Assembly: GCF_013409365.1 (NCBI RefSeq)
Contig: NZ_JACCBA010000001.1
Coordinates: forward strand, 2,604,001 to 2,668,000
Origin: Actinomadura luteofluorescens
GTDB taxonomy: Bacteria > Actinomycetota > Actinomycetes > Streptosporangiales > Streptosporangiaceae
Reading direction: 5' to 3'
DNA: 64,000 bases
How positions within the stretch are numbered: the first letter of the stretch is position 1; every line of letters begins with the position of its first letter. Below the pieces are notes generated by a model. The model was given only the letters and a program-made list of their open reading frames with translations, was not told the DNA's origin and searched no databases. Shown one piece after another: positions 24,771 through 34,712 of this stretch. Made by a program: the position numbers and the translations under genes.

Positions 24771-25676
24771 TCACGCCGACTTGCGGCCGCGGCTCTTGGC
24801 CGGCTCCTTCTTCGCGCCCGACTTCGACGGCGCGGACTTGCGCGCGGCGGGCTTCTTCGCCGGCGCCCCCTTGCCGGACGCCGCCTTCCCCGCCTTCTCG
24901 CCGCGGCCCTTCTTCGCCGCCTCGACGCTGGCGCGCAGCGCGCTGAGCAGGTCCGCGGCGGGCTCCTCCTCGCCCTCCTCGGCGGGCCGCGCCACCTCCC
25001 GGCCCTCGACCTTGGCGTCGATCACCGCCTGGAGCGCCTCCCGGTAGGCGTCCTTGTACTCGCCCGGGTCGAAGTCGCCCTCCATCGACTCGATCAGCGA
25101 CGTCGCCATCGACAGCTCCTGCTTGCGGACCTCGATGTCCTCCTCCAGGAAGGGGAACTCGGGCGCGCGGACCTCGTCCGGCCACAGCATGGTCTCCAGG
25201 ACGAACACGCCCTCGCGGACCCGCAGCGTCGCGAGCGACTCGCGCTGCCGCAGCGCCACCTTGACGATCGCGACCTGGCCGGAGGTCTCCAGCGCGTCCC
25301 GCAGCAGCACGTACGGCTTGGCGCCCTGCGCGTCGGGCTCCAGGTAGTAGGACTTCGCGAAGAAGATCGGGTCGACCTCCTCGCGCTCCACGAACTGCAG
25401 GACGTCGATCCGGCGGCTGGACGACAGCGGCAGGTCGGCGAAGTCCTCGTCGGTGAGGATGACCATCTCGCCGCTCGGCAGCTCGTAGCCCTTGGCGATG
25501 TCGGAGTAGGGCACCTCCTCGCCGTCGACCGTGCACACCCGCTTGTACTTGATGCGCCCCCCGTCCTCCCGGTGCACCTGGTGGAAGGCGACGTCCCGCT
25601 GCTCGGTCGCCGAGTAGAGCTTCACCGGTATGGTCACCAGCCCGAAGGAGATCGCGCCCTTCCAGATACTGCGCAT
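24771..25676 (-). CDS. ku: Ku, DNA end-binding protein of non-homologous end joining
   Basis: 301-residue homodimeric ring protein that caps double-strand breaks and recruits the ligase and polymerase encoded next door. The Ku core (1-~255) begins MRSIWKGAISFGLVTIPVKLY and includes VPYSDIAKGYEL and LETMLWPDEVR. It ends in a 45-residue Lys/Ala/Ser-rich tail (GKAASGKGAPAKKPAARK), a known feature of many actinobacterial Ku proteins that binds DNA. Divergently transcribed from the ligase-polymerase pair across 113 bases, with AAGGA before the ATG. Confidence 0.97.
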   Translation of the reverse strand: MRSIWKGAISFGLVTIPVKLYSATEQRDVAFHQVHREDGGRIKYKRVCTVDGEEVPYSDIAKGYELPSGEMVILTDEDFADLPLSSSRRIDVLQFVEREEVDPIFFAKSYYLEPDAQGAKPYVLLRDALETSGQVAIVKVALRQRESLATLRVREGVFVLETMLWPDEVRAPEFPFLEEDIEVRKQELSMATSLIESMEGDFDPGEYKDAYREALQAVIDAKVEGREVARPAEEGEEEPAADLLSALRASVEAAKKGRGEKAGKAASGKGAPAKKPAARKSAPSKSGAKKEPAKSRGRKSA

Positions 25677-25789
25677 GATCCGTCCTTACCCAGCACGTTC
25701 CTGCCCCTAGCGTCGCAACGTCGTTCGATTTGCGCCAGAAGGGCGTCGTGATCCTTTCCCCGCGCGGCGGGACGGGGTAAGACGGCGGT

Positions 25790-26764
25790 ATGACCATGCC
25801 GTGGCCCGTCGAGCCGATGATGGCCTCCACCGGAGACCTCCCCACCGACGGCGGGAAGTGGGGCCTGGAGCTGAAATGGGACGGCGTGCGCGTCCTGTCG
25901 CACGTCTCCGCCGACGGCGTCCGCGCCGCCGGGCGGCGGGGCGGCGAGGTGACGAGCCGCTACCCCGAGCTGTCCGCACTCGCCGACCTGCTCCCCGACC
26001 ACGACGCCGTCCTGGACGGCGAGGTCGTCGCCTTCCAGGAGGGACGCCCCAGCTTCGAACGCCTCCAGCGCCGGATGCACGTCCAGCGCCCCGACCCCCG
26101 ACTGATCCGCGAGGTGCCCGTCCGCTACGTGGTCTTCGACGTCCTCTTCCTGGACGGGCACGAGCTGTACGAACTCCCCTACGCCGACCGGCGCTCGCTG
26201 CTGGCGGAGCTGGACCTCGCCGGCACCGGCCCCGTGGAGGTGCCCCCGTACCTGCACGGCGGTGACCGGCTCCAGGTGGAGGAACTGCTCGCCTTCACCC
26301 GCGAGCAGCAGATGGAGGGACTGCTCGCCAAACGCCTCGACTCGCCCTACCGCCCCGGGCGACGCGTCGACTTCTGGCGCAAGGTGAAGAACTTCATGAC
26401 GCGCGAGGTCGTCATCTGCGGCTGGAAGCCCGGAAAGGGCCGGCGCGAAGGCGGCGTGGGTTCGCTTCTGCTAGGCGAGTACGACGTGAAGGGGCTGCTG
26501 GGTTTCGTCGGGCACGTCGGCACCGGTTTCAGCGACCGCGTACTGGACGAGCTGTACGAGACACTGTGGCCGCTGCGCCGTCCGACGAGCCCCTACGACG
26601 AGCCCGTTCCGCGCGAGTTCGCCCGTGACGCCCAATGGGTTGAGCCCCGGCTCGTCGGGGAGGTCGCCTACAGCGCCCGGACCAGGGACGGCCGCCTCCG
26701 CTTCCCGTCCTGGCGGGGCCTGCGTGACGACAAGGACCCCCTGGAGGTCACGAGTGAGCAGTAA
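25790..26764 (+). CDS. ATP-dependent DNA ligase (stand-alone LigD ligase-domain type)
   Basis: 324-residue ligase that seals ends during end joining. The nucleotidyltransferase domain has the adenylated lysine in ELKWDGVR (motif I, about residue 30), motif III-like YVVFDVLFLDG, motif IV EGLLAKRLDSPY and motif V DFWRKVKN; an OB-fold follows (VVICGWKPGKGRREG). Length fits the isolated ligase module. The ATG at 25790 has another ATG two codons in. The polymerase gene begins inside its last codons. No phosphoesterase domain is attached or nearby, unlike mycobacterial LigD. Confidence 0.93.
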   Translation: MTMPWPVEPMMASTGDLPTDGGKWGLELKWDGVRVLSHVSADGVRAAGRRGGEVTSRYPELSALADLLPDHDAVLDGEVVAFQEGRPSFERLQRRMHVQRPDPRLIREVPVRYVVFDVLFLDGHELYELPYADRRSLLAELDLAGTGPVEVPPYLHGGDRLQVEELLAFTREQQMEGLLAKRLDSPYRPGRRVDFWRKVKNFMTREVVICGWKPGKGRREGGVGSLLLGEYDVKGLLGFVGHVGTGFSDRVLDELYETLWPLRRPTSPYDEPVPREFARDAQWVEPRLVGEVAYSARTRDGRLRFPSWRGLRDDKDPLEVTSEQ

Positions 26765-27662
26765 GAAGACCGCCGTCGACGTGGACGGCCGTCAGCTCTC
26801 CCTCTCCAACCTCGACAAGAACCTGTATCCGGAGTTCACCAAGGGCGAGGTCATCGACTACTACGCCCGCGTCGCCCCGGTCATGCTCCCCCACCTGCGG
26901 GACCGTGCCGCGACCCGCATCCGCTGGCCGGACGGCGTCGACGGCGGCAAGTTCTTCGAGAAGAACGCGCCCTCCCACACCCCCGACTGGGTCCGCACGG
27001 CGACGATCCCCACCCCCGGCAGTTCCAAGGGCCGCGACACCCTCGACTTCGTCGTCGTCGACGACCTGCCCACGCTCGTGTGGTGCGCGAACCTCGCCGC
27101 GCTGGAACTGCACGTCCCGCAGTGGAAGGTCGGGCCGCGCGGCAAGGTGCACACCCCCGACCTGGTGGTCTTCGACCTCGACCCGGGGCCGCCCGCCACG
27201 ATCGCGGAGGCGTGCGAGGTCGCCGCCCTGCTGCGCGACGTCCTCGCCGAGGACGGCCTGGAGTCCTACCCGAAGACGAGCGGCAAGAAGGGCCTGCACC
27301 TCTACGTCCCCATCGAGGAGCCGAAGGAGGCCGAGCGGACGTCCGAGTACGCCAAGACCGCCGCGCAACGCCTGGCCGACGAGAACCCGAAGCTGGTCGT
27401 CGCGAAGATGGAGCGGCGGCTGCGCAAGGGCAAGGTCTTCGTCGACTGGAGCCAGAACAACCCGGCCAAGACGACCGTCGCGCCCTACTCGCTGCGCGCC
27501 GGGGACCGCCCCTCGGTCTCGACGCCCATCACCTGGGACGAACTGGAGTCGTGCGGGGACGCCGCCGATCTCGTCTTCGGCCCCGAGGACGTCCTCGCCC
27601 GGGTGGACGAGCACGGCGACCTCCTGGAACCGCTTCTGAAGGACCACCGGCCGCTGCCCTGA
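26754..27662 (+). CDS. LigD-type primase-polymerase (end-joining polymerase domain)
   Basis: 302-residue archaeo-eukaryotic-primase-fold polymerase that adds nucleotides, often ribonucleotides, at broken ends. Hallmarks: LSNLDKNLYPEFTKGEVIDYYARVAP at the start, HVPQWKVG, the catalytic acidic pair in VVFDLDPG, SGKKGLHLYVP and FVDWSQNNPAKTTVAPYSLR. The GTG start at 26754 overlaps the ligase stop by 11 bases and has GGAGG six bases upstream, so translation is coupled. Together with Ku this is a complete two-polypeptide version of the LigD pathway. Confidence 0.94.
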   Translation: MSSKKTAVDVDGRQLSLSNLDKNLYPEFTKGEVIDYYARVAPVMLPHLRDRAATRIRWPDGVDGGKFFEKNAPSHTPDWVRTATIPTPGSSKGRDTLDFVVVDDLPTLVWCANLAALELHVPQWKVGPRGKVHTPDLVVFDLDPGPPATIAEACEVAALLRDVLAEDGLESYPKTSGKKGLHLYVPIEEPKEAERTSEYAKTAAQRLADENPKLVVAKMERRLRKGKVFVDWSQNNPAKTTVAPYSLRAGDRPSVSTPITWDELESCGDAADLVFGPEDVLARVDEHGDLLEPLLKDHRPLP

Positions 27663-27769
27663 GCGACTTCGGCGATCTCGCGTGCCCTATGTGTTCGAAT
27701 CGGCACTCTCCGGGACCGCGTTCCGTCACCATGGTGCGTGGGGACACCACGGGTGGAAGGAAGAAACCG

Positions 27770-29095
<1,326 letters not shown>

Positions 29096-29149
29096 ACCCC
29101 GAGACGGCCGCAACCCTGAGGCGGCCGTGAACCTGGAGGAGGACCCCGG

Positions 29150-29338
29150 ATGAGCGAGACCGACGACCTGGAACAGCCCGCGCCCGACGACGCCAACGAG
29201 GCCGACGCGGCCGAGCAGCGCACCGCCCTCGGCGACGAGGAGCGCGTGGAGCGCGGTCCCATCCCGGACGACGCGAACGAGGCCGACGCCGCCGAGCAGC
29301 GGCGGGAGGTCCGGCTGGACGAGGACGACTACCGGTGA
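29150..29338 (+). CDS. small acidic protein with an internal duplication
   Basis: 62 residues, strongly acidic and predicted disordered. The 13-residue segment PDDANEADAAEQR occurs twice (about residues 12-24 and 38-50), separated by a charged linker. GGAGGA stands just before the ATG and 54 bases separate it from the flavoprotein gene, so the two may share a transcript. No known function; it could bind a basic partner. Confidence 0.7.
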   Translation: MSETDDLEQPAPDDANEADAAEQRTALGDEERVERGPIPDDANEADAAEQRREVRLDEDDYR

Positions 29339-29550
29339 CCCGCCCTGGCCCCCGGCACAGGAAGGAAGGTTGCCAGAAGATCGGGGCGGGACCGCTCCCG
29401 GTTCCGGCGGGAATACACTGACCTGCGCGATGCGACGACGGCGGGCGGTGCCCGTGACCAACGGAGTTACTCGCGCGTAGGATGATGAGATTGTTTCCCG
29501 GTGACGGACGACCCCCATCCGTCCCCACGATTCGGTGATCGGAGAGTGTG

Positions 29551-30180
29551 GTGACCGCGACCCCGGACGCCCGCCCCCGTGGCACGAGGCTGCCGCGACT
29601 GGCGCGCCGCAAGCAGCTGCTCGGCGCGGCCCAGGAGGTGTTCGTCGCGCAGGGGTACCACGCCGCGGCGATGGACGAGATCGCCGAGCGCGCGGGCGTC
29701 AGCAAGCCCGTGCTGTACCAGCACTTCCCGGGCAAGCTGGAGCTGTACCTGGCGCTGCTGGACGAGCACGCCGAGGCCCTGGTGAAGATCGTCCGCGAGG
29801 CGCTGGAGTCCACCACGGACAACAAGCTGCGCGTGCAGGCGAGCATGCAGGCCTTCTACGACTTCGTGGCGGGCGACGGCGAGGCCTACCGGCTCGTCTT
29901 CGAGTCCGACCTGCGCAACGTCGCGCCCGTCCGGGCCCGCGTCGACCGCGCCAACCAGCAGTGCGCCGAGATGATCGCCCAGGTCATCGCCGAGGACACC
30001 AACGCCCCCGCCGAGGAGGCGCACCTGCTCGGCATGGGCCTGGTCGGCATGGCCGAGGTCAGCGCCCGCTTCTGGCTCTCCCAGCACCGGGCGATCCCCA
30101 AGGACACCGCGGAGAAGATCATCGCCCGGCTGGCGTGGCGCGGCATCTCCGGCTTCCCGCGCACCACCGACCAGAGCTGA
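29551..30180 (+). CDS. TetR-family transcriptional regulator (Rv3208-like)
   Basis: About 209 residues with the HTH RKQLLGAAQEVFVAQG ... AAMDEIAERAGVSKPVLYQHFPGK near residues 20-65 and an all-helical ligand domain. Two adjacent GTG codons at 29548 and 29551 are possible; the second gives better spacing to GGAGAG. Position immediately before DUF3107 and close to an RNA helicase matches the Rv3208-Rv3208A-Rv3211 arrangement I recall in mycobacteria. Ligand unknown. Confidence 0.9.
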   Translation: MTATPDARPRGTRLPRLARRKQLLGAAQEVFVAQGYHAAAMDEIAERAGVSKPVLYQHFPGKLELYLALLDEHAEALVKIVREALESTTDNKLRVQASMQAFYDFVAGDGEAYRLVFESDLRNVAPVRARVDRANQQCAEMIAQVIAEDTNAPAEEAHLLGMGLVGMAEVSARFWLSQHRAIPKDTAEKIIARLAWRGISGFPRTTDQS

Positions 30181-30351
30181 CGCCGCGCGCGGCGCGACCG
30201 GCGCCGCGGGCCCGGACCGACCCCGTCCACCCCGCGGCAGGGGGACGTTCACCCTCGGCACAACCGGGCGGCGCCACCGCGCGGCGATCTCCGTGCGACC
30301 ATCGGAGCGGGCCCGCCGGCGGTCGGCGGGACCGACGACGGGAGGCATCGC

Positions 30352-30585
30352 GTGCAGGTTCGCATCGGGGTCCAGAACGTGGCCAAGGAACTGGTGGTCG
30401 ACACCGACCAGACGGCCGACGAGGTCCAGAACGCGCTCGGGGCGGCGCTCGCCGACCCGCACGGCGTGCTGGTGCTGAAGGACCGCCGCGCCGGCCGGGT
30501 CGTCATCCCCGGGGCCCGCGTCGGCTACCTGGAGATCGCCGAGGACGAGCAGCGCAGCGTGGGCTTCGGCACGCAGTACACCTGA
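30352..30585 (+). CDS. DUF3107 family protein (TB9.4-like)
   Basis: 77 residues, start VQVRIGVQNVAKELVVDTD and the conserved DRRAGRVVIPGARVGYLEI block, diagnostic of the actinobacterial DUF3107 family (M. tuberculosis TB9.4). The GTG start has GGGAGG eight bases upstream. Small beta-rich cytoplasmic protein, function unknown. Confidence 0.9.
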   Translation: MQVRIGVQNVAKELVVDTDQTADEVQNALGAALADPHGVLVLKDRRAGRVVIPGARVGYLEIAEDEQRSVGFGTQYT

Positions 30586-30753
30586 CCCGCGCGCGGCGCA
30601 CCGCGCGCCCAGGGCACCTGGGGCAGGCCCTCCACCAGCGGCTTTACCTCGTTCCCCGCGCGTCTTGACTTGATTTTTGTTTCAACTTGGATGGAGGGGC
30701 ATACCGATCACCGACCTCGGGCGACCGGCCCACGGAAAGGAAGGTTGATCGAC

Positions 30754-31041
30754 ATGCTCACGACGATCCTCTGGTTCATCGTCGTCGGTGCCGTCATCGG
30801 TGCCCTCGCGCGGCTGGTCGTGCCGGGCCGCAACCCAATCGGCATCCTGCTCACGATCCTCGTCGGCATCGCCGGCGCGATCCTCGGCGGCGTCGTCGCG
30901 GACGCGCTGGGGGCGGGGATGCTCGTCGCCTTCGTCTTCGCGGTGGTGATCGCCGCGCTGGGCGTGGCCGCGCTCACCACGATGAACACCCGCGGCCGCG
31001 GCCGCGGCCACGGCTGGCGGACCCGCCGCCGGAGCTACTGA
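30754..31041 (+). CDS. GlsB/YeaQ/YmgE family small membrane protein
   Basis: 95 residues with three hydrophobic helices (ILWFIVVGAVIGALARLVV, ILLTILVGIAGAILGGVVAD, MLVAFVFAVVIAALGVAAL), the first ending in the family motif ARLVVPGRNPIG, and an Arg/Gly-rich cytoplasmic tail (RGRGRGHGWRTRRRS). Members are often stress-inducible. ATG nine bases after AAGGAAGG. A perfect 16-base-pair terminator follows. Confidence 0.9.
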   Translation: MLTTILWFIVVGAVIGALARLVVPGRNPIGILLTILVGIAGAILGGVVADALGAGMLVAFVFAVVIAALGVAALTTMNTRGRGRGHGWRTRRRSY

Positions 31042-31057
31042 CCCCCGGCACCACCCC

Positions 31058-31095
31058 GGCGCAGGCCCCCGCCTTCCACGGCGGGGGCCTGCGCC
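31058..31095 (+). terminator. terminator after the GlsB/YeaQ gene
   Basis: Perfect 16-base stem (GGCGCAGGCCCCCGCC and its complement) with the loop TTCCAC, 17 bases after the stop. Confidence 0.9.
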
Positions 31096-31235
31096 GTCGT
31101 GAGATGTCCGGATGTGGCCGTCCTCGCCCCGGCTCCGACCGGTCCGGAGGCCCCGCCGCGCCGGGTGCGTAACGCCTGGCGGGCCGGGGACGGAATAGAT
31201 GAAACCATGGAAACGTTGGGTCGAGTGACCGGCTA

Positions 31236-31265
31236 TTGGTGTAGGCAATCAACGGTCGGTACACT
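31236..31265 (+). promoter_or_regulatory. promoter of the DEAD-box helicase gene
   Basis: TTGGTG (31236-31241) and TACACT (31260-31265) with an 18-base spacer, in a short lower-GC stretch. Transcription would begin near 31272, leaving a leader of about 200 bases. Confidence 0.5.
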
Positions 31266-31473
31266 GCGTCGCGGAGTGTGACCGCACGCAGCCACAGTGA
31301 GTGACTGCTTTCAACCCCTGACTGCGGTCGCCGGAAGATTTTGAGCAACGGCTGGTCCCTCCCGCGCGAGCGCGCGGCCACAGGAACGGCGGAGACGCCG
31401 GTTCGGCGGTTCACGCCGGCGAGCCGCGCCGCACCCGGGAGTCGGAGACCCCGCATATTGGAGGCTGAAAGCC
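31266..31473 (+). promoter_or_regulatory. long structured 5' leader of the DEAD-box helicase mRNA
   Basis: The 432 bases between the GlsB gene and the helicase hold the GlsB terminator, the promoter and this ~200-base untranslated leader. The leader can form GC-rich hairpins (for example CGCCGGTTCGGCG and a longer pairing with CGCCGGCG) and ends in a good GGAGG site at 31460-31464. Cold- or helicase-responsive leaders are known for RNA helicases in other bacteria; here that is only a possibility. Confidence 0.45.
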
Positions 31474-32988
31474 CTGACTACCTTTCGTGAACTCGGGGTC
31501 GTACCCGAGATAGCAGACGCCCTCGAAGCCGAAGGCATCGTGGAGGCGTTCCCCATCCAAGAGCTCGCCCTGCCGATCGCGCTGGGCGGCCACGACATCA
31601 TCGGCCAGGCCCGCACGGGCACCGGCAAGACCCTCGCGTTCGGCGCCGCGCTCCTGCAGCGCATCGAGCACGGCGGCCGCGAGCCGCGCGCGCTCGTCGT
31701 CGCGCCGACCCGCGAACTGGCCCTCCAGGTCACCGACGACCTGCTCGTCGCCGGCGGCAAGCTCGGCACCCGCGTCCTGTCGGTGTACGGCGGGCGCGCC
31801 TACGAGCCGCAGATCGAGGCGCTGCGCGAGGGCGTCGACGTCGTCGTCGGCACCCCGGGCAGGCTCCTCGACCTCGTCAAGCAGAAGTACCTCGACCTGT
31901 CCAAGGTCGGCGTGCTGGTGCTCGACGAGGCCGACCGCATGCTCGACCTCGGCTTCCTGCCCGACATCGAGCGGATCATCGACCGGATCCCGGCGCGGCG
32001 GCAGACCATGCTGTTCTCGGCGACGATGCCGGGCGAGATCGCCGCGCTGTCGCGCCGGTACCTGACCCGCCCGACCAACGTCCGGGCCGAGTCGCACACC
32101 GAGTCCGACGCGACGCCGCAGGTCGTCCAGCACGTCTTCCAGGCCCACCAGATGGACAAGCCGGAGATGCTGGCCCGCCTGCTGCAGGCCGAGGGCCGCG
32201 GGCTGACCATGGTCTTCTGCCAGACGAAGCGGGCGTGCGACCGGGTGGCCGCCGACCTCGCGCAGCGCGGCTTCGACGCCGCCGCCGTGCACGGCGACCT
32301 CGGGCAGAGCCAGCGCGAGCGGGCGCTGCGCGCGTTCCGCAACGGCAAGATCGGCGTGCTGGTGGCCACCGACGTGGCGGCCCGCGGCCTCGACGTCGAC
32401 GACGTCACCCACGTCGTGAACTACGAGTGCCCCGACAGCGCCGACACCTACGTGCACCGCATCGGCCGGACCGGCCGCGCGGGCAAGGAGGGCGTCGCCG
32501 TCACGCTCGTCGACTGGTCCGACCTCAGCCGGTGGAAGCTGATCAACGGCACGCTCGACCTGCCGTTCGCCGCCCCGGAGGAGACCTACTCCACGTCCCC
32601 GCACTTCTTCGAGACCCTCGGCATCCCCGCGGGCACGAAGGGGACGCTGCCCACCGACCAGCGCAACGGCCGCGCCGGGCTGGACGCCGAGAAGCTGGAG
32701 GACATCGGCGAGACGGGCAAGGTCCGCAGCCACGACCGCGGCCGCGACCAGGACCGCGACCGGGAGCGGGAGCATCCCCGGCCGCGCCGCCGCAAGCGCG
32801 ACCGTGCCCGCACGCGTGCGGGCAAGCCGGTCGAGGCCGCGGCGGGGGAGGCCGAGACCACGGCGGACGACAACGTCGTGGACGCGGTCGCCACCGAGCG
32901 CAAGCGCAGCCGGAACCGCCGCCGCACCCGCGCCGGCAAGCCGGCCGCGACCGCGGGCGGCACCGCGGAGGCGTCGCAGACCGCCTGA
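31474..32988 (+). CDS. DEAD-box ATP-dependent RNA helicase (RhlE-like), probable CTG start
   Basis: RNA helicase of about 504 residues. Motifs in order: Q motif FPIQELALP, ARTGTGKT, PTRELALQV, GTPGR, DEAD, SAT, ARGLDVDDV, HRIGRTGRAG. A basic tail follows, with two TRAGKP-containing Arg/Lys-rich blocks typical of RNA-binding extensions. The only canonical start (GTG at 31540) would remove the N-terminal helix that precedes the Q motif. The frame stays open upstream to a CTG at 31474, which gives TTFRELGVVPEIADALE, the expected family N-terminus, with GGAGG nine bases before it. CTG initiation is therefore the best reading. Confidence 0.88.
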   Translation: MTTFRELGVVPEIADALEAEGIVEAFPIQELALPIALGGHDIIGQARTGTGKTLAFGAALLQRIEHGGREPRALVVAPTRELALQVTDDLLVAGGKLGTRVLSVYGGRAYEPQIEALREGVDVVVGTPGRLLDLVKQKYLDLSKVGVLVLDEADRMLDLGFLPDIERIIDRIPARRQTMLFSATMPGEIAALSRRYLTRPTNVRAESHTESDATPQVVQHVFQAHQMDKPEMLARLLQAEGRGLTMVFCQTKRACDRVAADLAQRGFDAAAVHGDLGQSQRERALRAFRNGKIGVLVATDVAARGLDVDDVTHVVNYECPDSADTYVHRIGRTGRAGKEGVAVTLVDWSDLSRWKLINGTLDLPFAAPEETYSTSPHFFETLGIPAGTKGTLPTDQRNGRAGLDAEKLEDIGETGKVRSHDRGRDQDRDREREHPRPRRRKRDRARTRAGKPVEAAAGEAETTADDNVVDAVATERKRSRNRRRTRAGKPAATAGGTAEASQTA

Positions 32989-33021
32989 TCGGCGGCGGAA
33001 CACCCGACCGCGAGACTCGTG

Positions 33022-33732
33022 TCAGTCCCGCGGTCGCGTTCCGTCCGGGCCTCTCCCCTCGCGCAGCCTGAGGGCGAGGCCCGGATGGTCGGTGACGAGG
33101 ACGGCGACGCGCGGGTCGCGCAGGAAGCGGCGCATCACGGGCTCGGCGTTGACCGTCCAGATCATGGCGGGGATCCCGGCGCGCCCGCACTGGCGCAGCA
33201 CGCCGACGCGGGCGAGCCGGTGGTTGAGGGCGACCATGTCGGCGCCCGCCCGCCGGATCAGCCGCAGCGGCGCGAAGTCGTGCGCGGCGCCCCGCTCCCA
33301 CAGGTTGCGGCCGACCGACAGGGCCGTCCGCACCCCGGGGAAGGTCTTCTTGATCTCCACGAGGGACGTGATCTCGCGGGTCGTCACCACGAAGTTCCCG
33401 GTGCCGAACGCCTCCACCGCCAGCGCCACGGTCTCGTGCTCGCAGCCGCGCTCCTTGAGGTCCAGATGCCCCTGCGCCCGGCCCGCGATGATCTCCATGG
33501 CGTCGCCGGCGAGCGGGACGGGCCGCACCGCGAGCTCCTGGATCCGCTCGTAGGGGAGCCGGTTCAGCCGGAGCCCGGCGATCTCAGGGTCGTGGTGGAC
33601 GACGAGCCGGCCGTCACCGGTCCGCCTGATGTCGATCTCCACGTACTCGGCGCCGGACGCGACGGCGTCGCCGAGGCCCGTGAGGCCCGCTTCGTCACGG
33701 CGGTGGGCGGAGATGGCAGGCAGCGCGACCAC
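33022..33732 (-). CDS. glycerophosphodiester phosphodiesterase family protein
   Basis: 236 residues with the GDPD core: His in SAHRRD near the start (canonical HRG altered to HRR), then VEIDIRRTGDGRLVVHHD carrying the metal-binding Glu/Asp and catalytic His, GHLDLKE, and TVNAEPVMRRFL near the end. Hydrolyses glycerophosphodiesters to an alcohol and glycerol-3-phosphate. No signal peptide, so cytoplasmic. GTG start with weak ribosome site, divergent from the hydrolase at 33801. Confidence 0.85.
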   Translation of the reverse strand: MVALPAISAHRRDEAGLTGLGDAVASGAEYVEIDIRRTGDGRLVVHHDPEIAGLRLNRLPYERIQELAVRPVPLAGDAMEIIAGRAQGHLDLKERGCEHETVALAVEAFGTGNFVVTTREITSLVEIKKTFPGVRTALSVGRNLWERGAAHDFAPLRLIRRAGADMVALNHRLARVGVLRQCGRAGIPAMIWTVNAEPVMRRFLRDPRVAVLVTDHPGLALRLREGRGPDGTRPRD

Positions 33733-33800
33733 GCTGGCGACGCTACCACCGAAGATTTCTTACCGAAGCCCGCAGGCCCCCATTGACTAAGGTTTCCACC

Positions 33801-34676
33801 GTGAGTACGCCCCGGTTCGTGAGTCTGCCCCCCGGTGTTCGCCGGACGACCGTCGAGACCCCCCGCGGCCCGTTCGCCGCGCTGGAGGCCCTCCCCGGAT
33901 CGGGCATGCCCGACCGCTGTCCCGCCCTCCTCGTCCCCGGCCTCACCGGCAGCAAGGAGGACTTCCTCGCCGTCCTGGAGACCCTGGCCGCGTCCGGGCG
34001 CCGCGTCGTCGCGATCGACATGCGCGGCCAGTACGAGTCGCTCGGCCCCGACGACGAGAGCGCCTACACCCGCGCGGCCCTGGGCGCCGACGTCGCGGCC
34101 CTGCTGTCGGCGCTGGGCCCGGACCCCGTCCACCTGGTCGGCCACTCGTTCGGCGGCCTGGTGTGCCGCGAGGCCGTCCTCGGCGGGGCCCGTCCCGCGT
34201 CCTTCACGCTGATGAGCTCGGGTCCGGCCGCCATCGGCGGCCAGGCCGCCGCGAGGGCCCGCGCCCTGCGCGACGCCATCCCCGAGCTCGGCATGGCGCA
34301 GATCTGGGAGCTCAGCCTCGAACCCGACTACCTCGGCCGGGGCGTCCAGCGCGAGATCGTCGCCTTCCTCAAGGCCCGCACGCTCGGCAACTCCGAGAAG
34401 GGGCTGGCCCGCATGGCCGACGAGATCCTCACCGCCCCCGACCGCGTCGACGAGCTGGCCAAGCACTGCGCCGACACCGCCCTGCGCGTCCTGGTCATCT
34501 ACGGCGAGGACGACGACGCCTGGGACCCGCGCGCCCAGGCCGCCATGGCCGAACGCCTCAACGCACCCAAGGTCGTCATTCCCGGCGCCGCCCACTCCCC
34601 CGCGTGGGACGCCCCCGAGACCACCGCCGCCGCCCTCCTCGCCCTCTGGTCCGACACCGAACGCACCCTCAAATAG
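33801..34676 (+). CDS. alpha/beta hydrolase
   Basis: About 291 residues. The nucleophile elbow is GHSFGG, the oxyanion region LLVPGLTGSKEDF, the acid probably the Asp in IYGEDDDAWD, and the base the His of GAAHSPAW. The GTG start was chosen for AAGG eight bases upstream. Substrate class cannot be told; candidates are esters or lactones. A GC-rich hairpin shared with the convergent SDR gene follows. Confidence 0.88.
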   Translation: MSTPRFVSLPPGVRRTTVETPRGPFAALEALPGSGMPDRCPALLVPGLTGSKEDFLAVLETLAASGRRVVAIDMRGQYESLGPDDESAYTRAALGADVAALLSALGPDPVHLVGHSFGGLVCREAVLGGARPASFTLMSSGPAAIGGQAAARARALRDAIPELGMAQIWELSLEPDYLGRGVQREIVAFLKARTLGNSEKGLARMADEILTAPDRVDELAKHCADTALRVLVIYGEDDDAWDPRAQAAMAERLNAPKVVIPGAAHSPAWDAPETTAAALLALWSDTERTLK

Positions 34677-34691
34677 CCGCGGCCCGGCGGC

Positions 34692-34712
34692 CCGCGGGCG
34701 CCCGGCCCGCGG
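34692..34712. terminator. bidirectional hairpin between convergent genes
   Basis: CCGCGGGC and GCCCGCGG with a 5-base loop, directly between the stops of the hydrolase and the SDR gene. Confidence 0.6.
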
